DNA of 6,309 nucleotides from Rhodospirillales bacterium (GTDB lineage Bacteria > Pseudomonadota > Alphaproteobacteria > SMXQ01). The stretch spans positions 1 to 6,309 of the forward strand of contig JAHEKA010000138.1 of the NCBI GenBank assembly GCA_024638585.1. Reading direction: 5' to 3'. Position 1 is the first letter of the stretch. The number at the start of each line of letters is the position of its first letter. Under the pieces are notes generated by a model. It worked only from the letters and a program-made list of their open reading frames with translations. It ran no database searches and was not told where the DNA came from. A program made the position numbers and the translations under genes. Below are positions 1 through 5,819 of this stretch, one piece after another.

Positions 1-1298
1 CCTGTGCCGGTATCCCTCACCGCCACCAAGGCGTAGCGTCCGGCCCGAGGCAACTCCACCTCCTTGGCCAAGGTGCGGTTCAGCCGATCGCTGAAATCAT
101 ACATCCCCGAAGCCAAGGCGATGGTCAGCTCCCCGCCGTCGGGCATGGCATCCCTGGCATTGATGGCGAGATTGAGGATCGCACTCTCCAGCTGACCGGG
201 ATCCACATGGGCGAAGCAATCGGCATCCTGGGGGATGAAGCGGATATCGACACCGGGCCCGAGGGTGCGTTCCAACAGGCCGATCATCGACCCGATCAAC
301 TCGTTCACCTGCACCTTGCGCGGGCGCAAGGTCTGCTTGCGGGAAAAGGCGAGCAACTGGCGCGTCAACTCCGCGCCACGCTGGCTTGCCCGCATGATCG
401 CACTGAGCTCCCGCGCCGCGTCCTCCCCGTCATTGTCGCGCTCGCTCATCATTTCCGCGTTACCCTGGATCACCGCCAGCAGGTTATTGAAGTCGTGGGC
501 GATACCGCCGGTCAGCTGTCCGACGGCCTCCATCTTTTGAGCCTGACGCAGGCGGGCTTCGGTTTCACGGCGCGCTTCCATTTCCGCCAGCAAGTTCGCA
601 TTGGTGCGATTGAGCTCGGCGGTGCGTTCTTGAACCCGCCGCTCGAGCGAATCCCTTGCCAGCGAGAGTTCGCCCACGAGGGACTGGTTGATCTCGTTGA
701 GAACGAGGGAGCGGTGAAGGATCTGGTTGGCCCTGCGCGCGTAACCCATGGCAAGAACGATGAAGAGCATTACCATGGCACCCATCGCCATGTTGATCCC
801 CTCACCCTTGAGCATGAGGTTGGCCGCGACCGGGACCCCGCCGAACAACAGAAAGGCATGCAGCGAGGGAAGATGGGCGTAGGTGATCATCGCCACCGCC
901 GCGGTCGTGCCGCCGACGACGAAGGCGACGAAGGCATGGGCGATCTGGCTCGGATGCAGCCACACGATGAAGGACGACGCGCCCCAGACAACGCCCGCCG
1001 CCAACGTGCCGGCGAAGAACAGGGCGACCCAACGGCCCATCTCCTCGGGCGGCGGATCGCGCCGGGCATAGGCCACGCAAATGGCGATCCGCGCCACTGC
1101 GACGATGGCGGTGGCGCCGAGCCATCCCAGGAGCGCCCCCCTGGGCAGCTCGCCCCACAGGATCAGGATCACCAGGGCAGCGTTGAAGACATGTCCGAGA
1201 AGACGAAGGGGCGAAAGGAACAGAGGCTCCATCTGCTCCTTGAGAACGCGCGCAAGACTCGCCGCATCCAGTTCGCTATCGATCGTTCGATCTGACAA
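1..1298 (-). CDS. Membrane-bound sensor histidine kinase, 3' part missing at window edge
   Basis: This is a sensor kinase that autophosphorylates on histidine and passes the phosphate to a response regulator. I translated the minus strand and found an open frame of 432 codons with no stop, running off the window. Six hydrophobic segments (about residues 31-51, 55-78, 90-113, 119-141, 143-163, 169-187) form the N-terminal sensor. A charged, coiled-coil-like linker (about 192-255) follows. The HisKA H-box is GGIAHDFNN with phospho-acceptor H268. The ATPase N-box is NLAINARDAM (N380), and the ATP-lid start is DTGTG (D429). The rest of the ATPase domain, and perhaps a receiver domain, lie outside the window; this H-box type is common in hybrid kinases, so a receiver is plausible but unseen. 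I chose TTG at 1298 because an in-frame TGA lies nine bases upstream of it, at 1305-1307, and the frame from there reads as a charged N-terminus before the first helix; an AAGG sits 11 bases upstream. ATG at 1232 is the alternative. It lies 55 bases downstream of the FadL-type gene and could share its transcript. The signal sensed is unknown. Confidence 0.9.
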   Translation of the reverse strand, partial: MSDRTIDSELDAASLARVLKEQMEPLFLSPLRLLGHVFNAALVILILWGELPRGALLGWLGATAIVAVARIAICVAYARRDPPPEEMGRWVALFFAGTLAAGVVWGASSFIVWLHPSQIAHAFVAFVVGGTTAAVAMITYAHLPSLHAFLLFGGVPVAANLMLKGEGINMAMGAMVMLFIVLAMGYARRANQILHRSLVLNEINQSLVGELSLARDSLERRVQERTAELNRTNANLLAEMEARRETEARLRQAQKMEAVGQLTGGIAHDFNNLLAVIQGNAEMMSERDNDGEDAARELSAIMRASQRGAELTRQLLAFSRKQTLRPRKVQVNELIGSMIGLLERTLGPGVDIRFIPQDADCFAHVDPGQLESAILNLAINARDAMPDGGELTIALASGMYDFSDRLNRTLAKEVELPRAGRYALVAVRDTGT

Positions 1299-1318
1299 AG
1301 CTGGTCACGCCTTCTATA

Positions 1319-1341
1319 CCAATGGCCGCGGGGGCCATTGG
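1319..1341. repeat. Perfect 9-bp inverted repeat between the transporter and kinase genes
   Basis: CCAATGGCC (1319-1327) and GGCCATTGG (1333-1341) are exact reverse complements separated by five bases. In the minus-strand transcript this makes a stable GC-rich stem-loop just after the FadL-type stop codon. No U-run follows in either direction, so it is not a canonical intrinsic terminator. It may stabilise the upstream mRNA 3' end or reduce read-through into the kinase gene. Confidence 0.5.
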
Positions 1342-1353
1342 CCAGCCTGCAGC

Positions 1354-2691
1354 CTAGAGATTGGTCTTGAATTGTATGACGAAAATGTCCGCGTCGATGG
1401 AAAAAGAACCGGACAGATTGCCTCGGGCCGCATTGGCGGGATCCGCCACGCTAAGATCGACCGCGGTTTCCGGCAGGAACAGATGGGTGTAGCCGAAATC
1501 CAGCGACGATCCCTTGCCCAGCGCGTACTGCATACCGACGCTGAACCAGGTACGGTCCTGATCGGGAACCCTCGGGGTCCTGGAGCTATGGGGCACCGGT
1601 GTCTGATCGAAGGCGACCCCGATCCGCGCGGTCAGTTTGCTGGAATGGCGGTAGGTCGCTCCCAGGGCCATGAACCAGGTATCCCTCCAGTAGGAATTGA
1701 TCACGTCATCGGGCTGCACGGGATTGTCGAACTTGACCCTCAGTTCCTGCAAACGGCTCCAGCGCGTCCAGGCCGCTTCCGCCATCACCGACCATTGCGG
1801 ATTGATGTCGTGGTGCACGCCGAAGGAAACGCTTTCGGGAAAAGTCACCTCGGCAACCATGCCGGTGTTGACGAAATTGCCGAAGGCGCCGCTGATAGCA
1901 TCTCCCACGGCGCCGTTGCTGAACCGCGCATCCCCTTCCAGGTCGGTCGCGACCTTGGAGCGGTAGGCCGCGCCGATGCGCGTCGAAGGCGTTACCTGGT
2001 AAAGCATGCCGAAATTGAACCCGAAGCCGAAATCGTCACCCTCGACCTCGACGAAACCGTCATCCATGGTGGGTGTGCCGCCGAAGGCGTTGCCCAGGGT
2101 AGCCACATCGATGGTGCCGAAATCCACGGCGTTGGACATGCGGCCTTCCGCATAGGTGATGCGGACCCCGCCACCGATGGAAAGCTTCGGCGTGACCTTG
2201 TAAGCGAGGACCGGATTGAGATCGATCGCCGTAATCTCGGAATCGAGGGCGTGATAGCGCCCGACCCAGCCGCGGTCGTATTCGGTGATGAGGCCGATGG
2301 GGACGGTCAAGGACACGCCGCCGAACAGTCGCGGCGAAAACTGGTGGGACAGATAGGCTGAAGGGGCAATGGAGTTGGGCAAGCCGTCGTCGCCCCCGTT
2401 GCCGCCGGTGATCGGGCCGGTCAGAACCGTCGTCGCCGCATCGAGGGAAAACTTCGATTGTCCCGCGATATAGGCCGCGCCCAAGGCCGCCTGGCTGCCC
2501 TGATGGCGGGTAAGGCCGGCCGGGTTGAACGCCATGAAGGTGATGTCGTCGGCACCGGCCGTCGCCCCGGCATAGGCGCTGCCTTGGGCGGAAGCGCTCC
2601 ACTCGCGAAGGGCAAAACCGGACGCGCCCGCCGCCGTGGCATGCAGGGCGAACGCCAGACCAATCAGACTTCCTGTGAAGATTCTCAGCAC
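1354..2691 (-). CDS. FadL/OmpP1/TodX-family outer-membrane transporter for hydrophobic compounds
   Basis: This is a 445-residue outer-membrane beta-barrel of the FadL family, which lets long-chain fatty acids or aromatic hydrocarbons diffuse laterally into the outer membrane. Residues 1-23 form a signal peptide: one Arg, a hydrophobic core, and an A-x-A-like end near AAGA. The mature start SGFALREWSASAQG, then AYAGATAGADD and the FNPAGLTR box (NPAG at 56-59), is the family N-terminal hatch signature. The rest alternates aromatic and Gly-rich beta strands with DFGYTHLFLPE near the end, and the length fits the family. The start codon is GTG (2689-2691), with a strong AGGGGGAG ribosome site about 7 bases upstream. 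The C-terminus ends in Leu rather than the usual aromatic residue. It is the upstream gene of a likely two-gene unit with the histidine kinase. The exact substrate cannot be read from sequence, so I give no gene symbol. Confidence 0.93.
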   Translation of the reverse strand: MLRIFTGSLIGLAFALHATAAGASGFALREWSASAQGSAYAGATAGADDITFMAFNPAGLTRHQGSQAALGAAYIAGQSKFSLDAATTVLTGPITGGNGGDDGLPNSIAPSAYLSHQFSPRLFGGVSLTVPIGLITEYDRGWVGRYHALDSEITAIDLNPVLAYKVTPKLSIGGGVRITYAEGRMSNAVDFGTIDVATLGNAFGGTPTMDDGFVEVEGDDFGFGFNFGMLYQVTPSTRIGAAYRSKVATDLEGDARFSNGAVGDAISGAFGNFVNTGMVAEVTFPESVSFGVHHDINPQWSVMAEAAWTRWSRLQELRVKFDNPVQPDDVINSYWRDTWFMALGATYRHSSKLTARIGVAFDQTPVPHSSRTPRVPDQDRTWFSVGMQYALGKGSSLDFGYTHLFLPETAVDLSVADPANAARGNLSGSFSIDADIFVIQFKTNL

Positions 2692-2801
2692 CGCGGGTCT
2701 CCCCCTTTGGACCAGCCGAATTCACCAATTCCGGGCAGCCGATGATTGCGCCGCACTCAGGCCAGCAAAAAACCGGCAGGCGCCCGCTATTACGCAACCG
2801 C

Positions 2802-2830
2802 ATCATGGTTAATTAATTCTTAAAATTCAA
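2802..2830 (-). promoter_or_regulatory. Candidate sigma70-like promoter for the FadL-type gene
   Basis: Read on the minus strand, TTGAAT (2825-2830) and CATGAT (2802-2807) are separated by exactly 17 bases. Each hexamer matches four of six consensus positions. A transcript would start near 2795 and give a leader of about 100 bases before the GTG start. TTAA boxes overlap the whole promoter, so a regulator binding them would compete with or position polymerase. AT-rich DNA throws up such matches by chance, so confidence is modest. Confidence 0.35.
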
Positions 2831-2881
2831 TTAATAAGTCAATTAACTTCATCTTCGAAAGAAGAAGAAGTCTTTAACCAT
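2805..2881. promoter_or_regulatory. Cluster of TTAA boxes resembling CtrA-type operator sites
   Basis: TTAA occurs at 2809, 2813, 2820, 2831, 2843 and 2874. The starts 2809, 2820 and 2831 are exactly 11 bases apart, giving TTAA-N7-TTAA twice, and the next (2843, TTAAC) is 12 bases on. The cluster is bracketed by ATGGTTAA (2805-2812) and its exact reverse complement TTAACCAT (2874-2881). TTAA-N7-TTAAC and the half-site TTAACCAT are the known binding patterns of the alphaproteobacterial response regulator CtrA. The match is direct; binding by CtrA here is inference. Confidence 0.4.
2846..2871. repeat. Imperfect stem-loop with GAAA loop in the divergent promoter region
   Basis: CTTCATCTTC (2847-2856) pairs with GAAGAAGAAG (2861-2870) with one internal A-A mismatch. 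The loop is GAAA, and A2846-T2871 adds one more pair. It lies between the TTAA cluster and the outer TTAACCAT box. No T-run follows on the plus strand. It could be a DNA dyad for a regulator or a transcript hairpin, depending on where the start sites are. Confidence 0.35.
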
Positions 2882-2908
2882 TTACGTGGTGATCTGCGCC
2901 CGAATCGC

Positions 2909-2939
2909 GCGGGCGGACGCGGTTCGATTGCCCGCCCGC
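2909..2939. repeat. GC-rich 8-bp stem-loop upstream of the 116-residue gene
   Basis: GCGGGCGG (2909-2916) and CCGCCCGC (2932-2939) are exact reverse complements with a 15-base loop. The stem ends 52 bases before the ATG at 2992, so it would sit in the mRNA leader if transcription begins in the AT-rich core. It leaves the ribosome site free. Repeats of this GC content arise easily in such a genome, so functional meaning is uncertain. Confidence 0.3.
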
Positions 2940-2991
2940 CGCGACAGTTCGACCTCGATGTGAGCCTTTCGATGGATCAAGGAAAAGCAAT

Positions 2992-3342
2992 ATGAGCGAC
3001 GCCATTCTCTTCCCTGGAGAAAAACTCCATGTCATGACGCGCCGGCAGTTCGAGACCGACCTGCGGCGCCATTTCGCGGGTATGGTGACCAGTGTCTCGG
3101 ATCATCTGGTCCGGGCCGAGGGATATGTCTATGTCTTCAACCCCGCGGCTTGCGAATACAGGAAACGCGCCGACCTGCGCACCCGGATAATCTCGCTCAC
3201 CGATGCCGGAAACATCATCTACGTGCTTCCGCCAGAGACGGCGGTGGACGAATTGGAATACCGGATCATCGACGGTAGGCTCACGGTGACCGATGGAACC
3301 CACGTCTTCCTCGATATCAACGAGTTCGGCATCAATTCCTGA
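2992..3342 (+). CDS. Uncharacterised 116-residue protein
   Basis: I cannot assign this protein to a named family. It is supported as a gene by an AAGGA ribosome site eight bases before the ATG (2992), its own large upstream region, and codon use like its neighbours. It has no signal peptide or membrane segment, so it should be cytoplasmic. The N-terminus (about 1-30) is mixed and charged, with MTRRQFETDLRRHF likely helical. From about residue 33 onward the pattern suggests beta strands: VRAEGYVYVFNPA (40-52), then RTRIISLTDAGNIIYVLP (63-80), YRIIDGRLTVTDG, and a C-terminal FLDINEFG. No catalytic triad, metal-binding Cys/His cluster or DNA-binding helix is evident, and it has a single Cys. It precedes the dioxygenase by 130 bases on the same strand, but that gap carries its own promoter-like box, so an operon is not assured. 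It could be a small ligand-binding or regulatory protein; no function is claimed. Confidence 0.8.
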   Translation: MSDAILFPGEKLHVMTRRQFETDLRRHFAGMVTSVSDHLVRAEGYVYVFNPAACEYRKRADLRTRIISLTDAGNIIYVLPPETAVDELEYRIIDGRLTVTDGTHVFLDINEFGINS

Positions 3343-3348
3343 GAAACA

Positions 3349-3376
3349 TTCCTTCGGGAAGTAGTGTCTTCGGCAC
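3349..3376 (+). other. Two small UUCG-loop hairpins after the 116-residue gene
   Basis: TTCC-TTCG-GGAA (3349-3360) and GTG-t-C-TTCG-G-CAC (3364-3376, one bulged T) both close on the very stable UUCG tetraloop. They start six bases after the stop codon. Stems are only four pairs each and no T-run follows, so they are weak as terminators; they may protect the mRNA 3' end. ATTCC (3348-3352) could instead pair with GGAAT (3378-3382), which would enclose the second hairpin. Confidence 0.35.
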
Positions 3377-3398
3377 GGGAATCCTTGAGCCCGGCACC

Positions 3399-3410
3399 GC
3401 GAAGCTTCGC
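3399..3410. promoter_or_regulatory. Perfect 12-bp palindrome, candidate operator of the dioxygenase gene
   Basis: GCGAAGCTTCGC is its own reverse complement over all 12 bases. It ends 21 bases before the TATAAT box at 3432, so it covers or abuts the place where a -35 element would be (about 3409-3414, which itself matches consensus poorly). That position is typical for a homodimeric regulator, acting as activator or repressor. A second, shorter palindrome (GGAATTCC, 3420-3427) lies between it and the -10 box. No regulator gene in the window matches it. Confidence 0.4.
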
Positions 3411-3431
3411 CCGATGGCGGGAATTCCGCGT

Positions 3432-3437
3432 TATAAT
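3432..3437 (+). promoter_or_regulatory. Consensus -10 box (TATAAT) ahead of the dioxygenase gene
   Basis: TATAAT matches the sigma70-type -10 consensus at all six positions and lies 35 bases before the ATG at 3473, predicting a leader of roughly 29 bases. No good -35 hexamer is found 16-18 bases upstream, which would fit a promoter that depends on an activator, perhaps one bound at the 3399-3410 palindrome. Confidence 0.5.
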
Positions 3438-3472
3438 GAAAAACCAGAATTTGATCATCGCGGTGCAATGCA

Positions 3473-4540
3473 ATGACTGAAACAGGATATCAATCCCGGC
3501 CTCGAAAGCCCGCGGCACCGGGCCGGCCGGTCATCGATCCCGCCGCCTGGCGGGCCGAGGATTTCCGCGAAGCGCCCCCCTGGGTGCTGCGTCTGAACGA
3601 CGATCAGGCGGCCGACATCCTCGCCGCCGTGGCGAAGGTCGAGGCGCTGGGACTCGACCTCACCGAAATCAGGCGCGAGGATTTCGATCTGGGCCCCGCC
3701 GGCGACGTGCTGGCCGGGATCTTCCGGGAGCTCACCGAAGGTGTCGGCGTGGTGCAGCTGCGCGGCCTGCCGGTGGATCGGCTCGATCGGCGCCAGGCGG
3801 CCATCGCCTTCATCGGCATCGGCACCCATTTCGGCCGGCTGTCGTCCCAGAATGCCGAGGGCCACATGCTGGGCCACGTGAAGGATCTCGGCAAGGACTA
3901 CGCCGATCCCATGGCCCGGGGCTATCAGACCGCCGCCGCCATGGGCTTCCACACCGACCCTTGCGATTTCGTCGCGCTGATGTGCCTCAAGGCGGCACGG
4001 TCGGGTGGCGAGAGCCGCATGGTCTCCTCACCCGCCCTCTATAATGAGATGATGAGCCGGCGTCCCGACCTGGCCGAGGAACTCACCAAGGATTTCTATT
4101 TCACGCGCCATGGCGAGATCCCGCCGGGCGAAGACCCCTTCTACAAGATGCCGGTCATGGCTTTTGTCGACGGCTACTTCTCCGCCCGGGGCGCCTCCGC
4201 CCATGTGCGCAAGGCCCAAGGCCTGCCCGGCGTGCCGCCGTTCACGCAGGCGCAAAAAGACGCCATCGACATGTTCCAGGCGCTGGCCGACGAACTGGCG
4301 GTCGACATCCCCTTCGAGGAAGGCGACTTCCAGATCCTCTGCAACCACGTGATGCTGCATTCCCGGCGCGCCTTCGACGACTGGGAAGATCAGGCCGAAA
4401 AGCGCCATCTGATGCGGTTGTGGATCCAAAACCCCAGCGTCCGGCCGATCCCCGCCCTGGTGCGTGAAGGCTTCAAGGGGATCGAGGTGGCGGGGTTCAC
4501 GCCCACCGCCCCCCTGGAAGCGGAGATCGAGGCCGCCTGA
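3473..4540 (+). CDS. TauD/TfdA-family Fe(II)/2-oxoglutarate-dependent dioxygenase
   Basis: This 355-residue cytoplasmic oxygenase should hydroxylate a small organic substrate while converting 2-oxoglutarate and O2 to succinate and CO2. The iron ligands are visible: H160-x-D162 in MGFHTDPCDFVALMCL, and the distal H296 in NHVMLHSRRAFDDW. R311 and R315 in KRHLMRLWI fit the 2-oxoglutarate carboxylate-binding arginines of TauD, 15 and 19 residues after the distal His. GGESRMVSS (178-186) and RRPDL (196-200) are typical of the larger members of this family, longer than TauD of E. coli by an N-terminal extension. ATG at 3473 is the start. The ribosome site is weak, and the ATG overlaps the stop of a two-codon mini-ORF (ATG CAA TGA, 3468-3476). 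The substrate is not identifiable: taurine, aryloxyalkanoates, carnitine precursors and amino-acid derivatives are all used in this superfamily. Its neighbour is a convergent aminotransferase. Confidence 0.93.
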   Translation: MTETGYQSRPRKPAAPGRPVIDPAAWRAEDFREAPPWVLRLNDDQAADILAAVAKVEALGLDLTEIRREDFDLGPAGDVLAGIFRELTEGVGVVQLRGLPVDRLDRRQAAIAFIGIGTHFGRLSSQNAEGHMLGHVKDLGKDYADPMARGYQTAAAMGFHTDPCDFVALMCLKAARSGGESRMVSSPALYNEMMSRRPDLAEELTKDFYFTRHGEIPPGEDPFYKMPVMAFVDGYFSARGASAHVRKAQGLPGVPPFTQAQKDAIDMFQALADELAVDIPFEEGDFQILCNHVMLHSRRAFDDWEDQAEKRHLMRLWIQNPSVRPIPALVREGFKGIEVAGFTPTAPLEAEIEAA

Positions 4541-4553
4541 ACCGCGCCGGGGA

Positions 4554-5720
4554 TCAGGTTTCGGCGAGATACCTCATGGCGGCATCGACCCCGCCGGCTT
4601 GATGGGGGATTCCCGACAGGCTGAGGCCCATTTCCACCCCGGTGAGGGCGCCGGTCAACGTGAGATCGTTGAGGTCGCCAAGATGGCCGATGCGGAACAC
4701 CTTGTCCGCAAGCTTTCCGAGACCGCTGCCCAGCGACAGATCGAAGCGCTCGAGGATGATGCGGCGCACCGCATCCGCGCTGGCGCCGTCCGGCACCATC
4801 ACCGCCGTCAATGCGCTTGAATAAAGCTCCGGCTGCAGGCAGGCATTCTCCAGCCCCCAAGCGGTGAGCGCCCGGCGCGTTGCCTCGGCCAGGCGGCTGT
4901 GGCGGACGAAGACGTTCTCCAGCCCCTCCTCGTCGAACATCTTGAGCGCCTCGTCCAGGGCGTAGAACAGATTGGTCGCCGGCGTATAGGGGAAGAAGCC
5001 GTCGGCGTTCATCTTGATCATCGCTCCCCAATCCCAATAGGCCCGGGGCAGGCGAGCCTCCTTGGCGGCGGCCAGCGCCTTATCGCTGATGGCATTGAAG
5101 CCGAGACCGGCAGGCAGCATCAGGCCCTTTTGCGAAGACGCCACGGTCACGTCGACACGCCATTCGTCATGCCGGTAATCCATCGATCCCAGCGCCGATA
5201 CCGCATCCACCATCAAGAGCGCCGGGTGCCCGGCGGCATCCATCGCCTCGCGAATGCGGGCGAGCGGCGATGTGATGCCGTTCGACGTTTCGTTGTGAAC
5301 GACGCAAACCGCCTTGATGGCGTGATCCGTGTCGGCGCTGAGCTTGGCCTCGACGACGTCGGGATCGACGCCATGGCGCCAATCGCCGGCGACGAAATCG
5401 ACATCAAGGCCGAAATTCCGCGCCACTTCCGCCCAAAGGAAGGCGAATTGGCCGACCTCGAACATCAGCACCTTATCCCCGGGCGACAGCGTATTGACCA
5501 GCGCCGCCTCCCAACAGCCGGTGCCGGAAGACGGATAGATGACCACCGTATCCTGGGTCTTGAAAATGGGCTTCAGGCCGGCCAGCACGCGAAGCCCCAA
5601 TTCAGCGAAGTCCGGGCCCCGGTGGTCGATATTGGGCCGGTCCATGGCCCGCAGCACCCGGTCGGGCACATTGGTCGGGCCCGGTATGTGCAGGAAATGT
5701 CTGCCTCGTCTTACGGTCAT
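4554..5720 (-). CDS. Class V PLP aminotransferase, serine/alanine-glyoxylate type
   Basis: This 388-residue fold-type I enzyme transfers an amino group between an amino acid such as serine or alanine and a 2-oxo acid, usually glyoxylate. Family marks run in order: FLHIPGPTNVPDRVLRAM (9-26), DHRGPDF (32-38), the phosphate-binding SSGTG (64-68), HNETSNGI (142-149), MVDAVSALGS with D172 for the PLP ring nitrogen, and SSQKGLMLPAGLGF with K198 as the Schiff-base lysine. Every expected catalytic residue is present, and the length is normal. I start at ATG 5720, not at the in-frame ATG at 5840. An AAGGA lies seven bases upstream of 5720, a promoter lies between 5758 and 5786, and homologues typically start just before the IPGPT motif. 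Serine-glyoxylate aminotransferase (serine cycle, photorespiration-like routes) is the closest reading. Ureidoglycine- or other amino-donor-glyoxylate transaminases share these motifs. The stop is 13 bases from the stop of the convergent dioxygenase. Confidence 0.93.
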   Translation of the reverse strand: MTVRRGRHFLHIPGPTNVPDRVLRAMDRPNIDHRGPDFAELGLRVLAGLKPIFKTQDTVVIYPSSGTGCWEAALVNTLSPGDKVLMFEVGQFAFLWAEVARNFGLDVDFVAGDWRHGVDPDVVEAKLSADTDHAIKAVCVVHNETSNGITSPLARIREAMDAAGHPALLMVDAVSALGSMDYRHDEWRVDVTVASSQKGLMLPAGLGFNAISDKALAAAKEARLPRAYWDWGAMIKMNADGFFPYTPATNLFYALDEALKMFDEEGLENVFVRHSRLAEATRRALTAWGLENACLQPELYSSALTAVMVPDGASADAVRRIILERFDLSLGSGLGKLADKVFRIGHLGDLNDLTLTGALTGVEMGLSLSGIPHQAGGVDAAMRYLAET

Positions 5721-5757
5721 TTGGTCATCCTTGGTTCGCGTCCCCGATGCGGCGCGG

Positions 5758-5786
5758 ATTATGTCGGTGGCCCCAGGCCATGGCAA
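5758..5786 (-). promoter_or_regulatory. Sigma70-like promoter of the aminotransferase gene
   Basis: On the minus strand, TTGCCA (5781-5786) and CATAAT (5758-5763) each match five of six consensus bases and are spaced by exactly 17 bases. Transcription would begin near 5751, leaving about 30 bases before the ATG at 5720. An 8-bp palindrome GCCATGGC (5777-5784) overlaps the -35 box. This is the best-formed promoter in the window. Confidence 0.6.
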
Positions 5787-5810
5787 CCCTGATGCGCCGG
5801 GCATCCTCTG

Positions 5811-5819
5811 TGCTATGAT
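5811..5819 (+). promoter_or_regulatory. Extended -10 promoter of the cupin gene
   Basis: TGC-TATGAT has the TGn extension directly before a five-of-six -10 hexamer (5814-5819). No clear -35 is seen 16-18 bases upstream, which extended -10 promoters can do without. The start would be near 5826, giving a leader of about 54 bases to the ATG at 5880. It faces away from the aminotransferase promoter. Confidence 0.45.

Larger units (their letters stand above)
2692..2991. promoter_or_regulatory. 300-base divergent regulatory region, no gene seen
   Basis: This gap separates the minus-strand FadL-type gene from the plus-strand 116-residue gene, and must hold promoters for both. I see no credible coding frame here: the minus-strand frame crossing 2692-2806 only overlaps the FadL-type gene in another frame and has no family features. 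From about 2805 to 2885 the sequence turns sharply AT-rich against a GC-rich background. It then returns to a GC-rich leader with a stem-loop at 2909-2939. Individual elements are listed separately. Confidence 0.75.

Noticed and set aside
207..1295. Long plus-strand open frame of 362 codons
   Set aside because: It lies antisense to the histidine kinase, whose frame carries the H-box, N-box and ATP-lid motifs. The antisense product is rich in His, Arg, Gly and Asp without family features, as expected from the opposite strand of a GC-rich gene.
1081..2361. Plus-strand open frame of 426 codons
   Set aside because: It spans the kinase start, the intergenic hairpin and most of the FadL-type gene on the opposite strand, and shows no domain. 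The FadL-type gene there has a signal peptide and the NPAG signature.
2060..2806. Minus-strand open frame of 248 codons overlapping the FadL-type gene
   Set aside because: It is an alternate frame of the same DNA. Its product is Arg/Pro/His-rich without a recognisable fold, and its start lies inside the divergent promoter region.
2847..2870. Short GAAGAAGAAG repeat as a microsatellite or CRISPR-like element
   Set aside because: Only three GAA-type units are present, and they are better explained as one arm of the local stem-loop; there are no spaced direct repeats.
3349..3376. Intrinsic terminator after the 116-residue gene
   Set aside because: The stems have only about four pairs and no T-run follows, so I list them as UUCG hairpins rather than a terminator.
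2977..3468. Minus-strand open frame of 163 codons opposite the 116-residue gene
   Set aside because: The plus-strand frame has a good ribosome site and a balanced composition with a plausible fold pattern. The minus-strand frame would end within the plus gene's ribosome-site area and lacks supporting signals.
4899..5792. Plus-strand open frame of 297 codons
   Set aside because: It is antisense to the aminotransferase, which has all expected PLP-binding residues. The antisense product has no family features.
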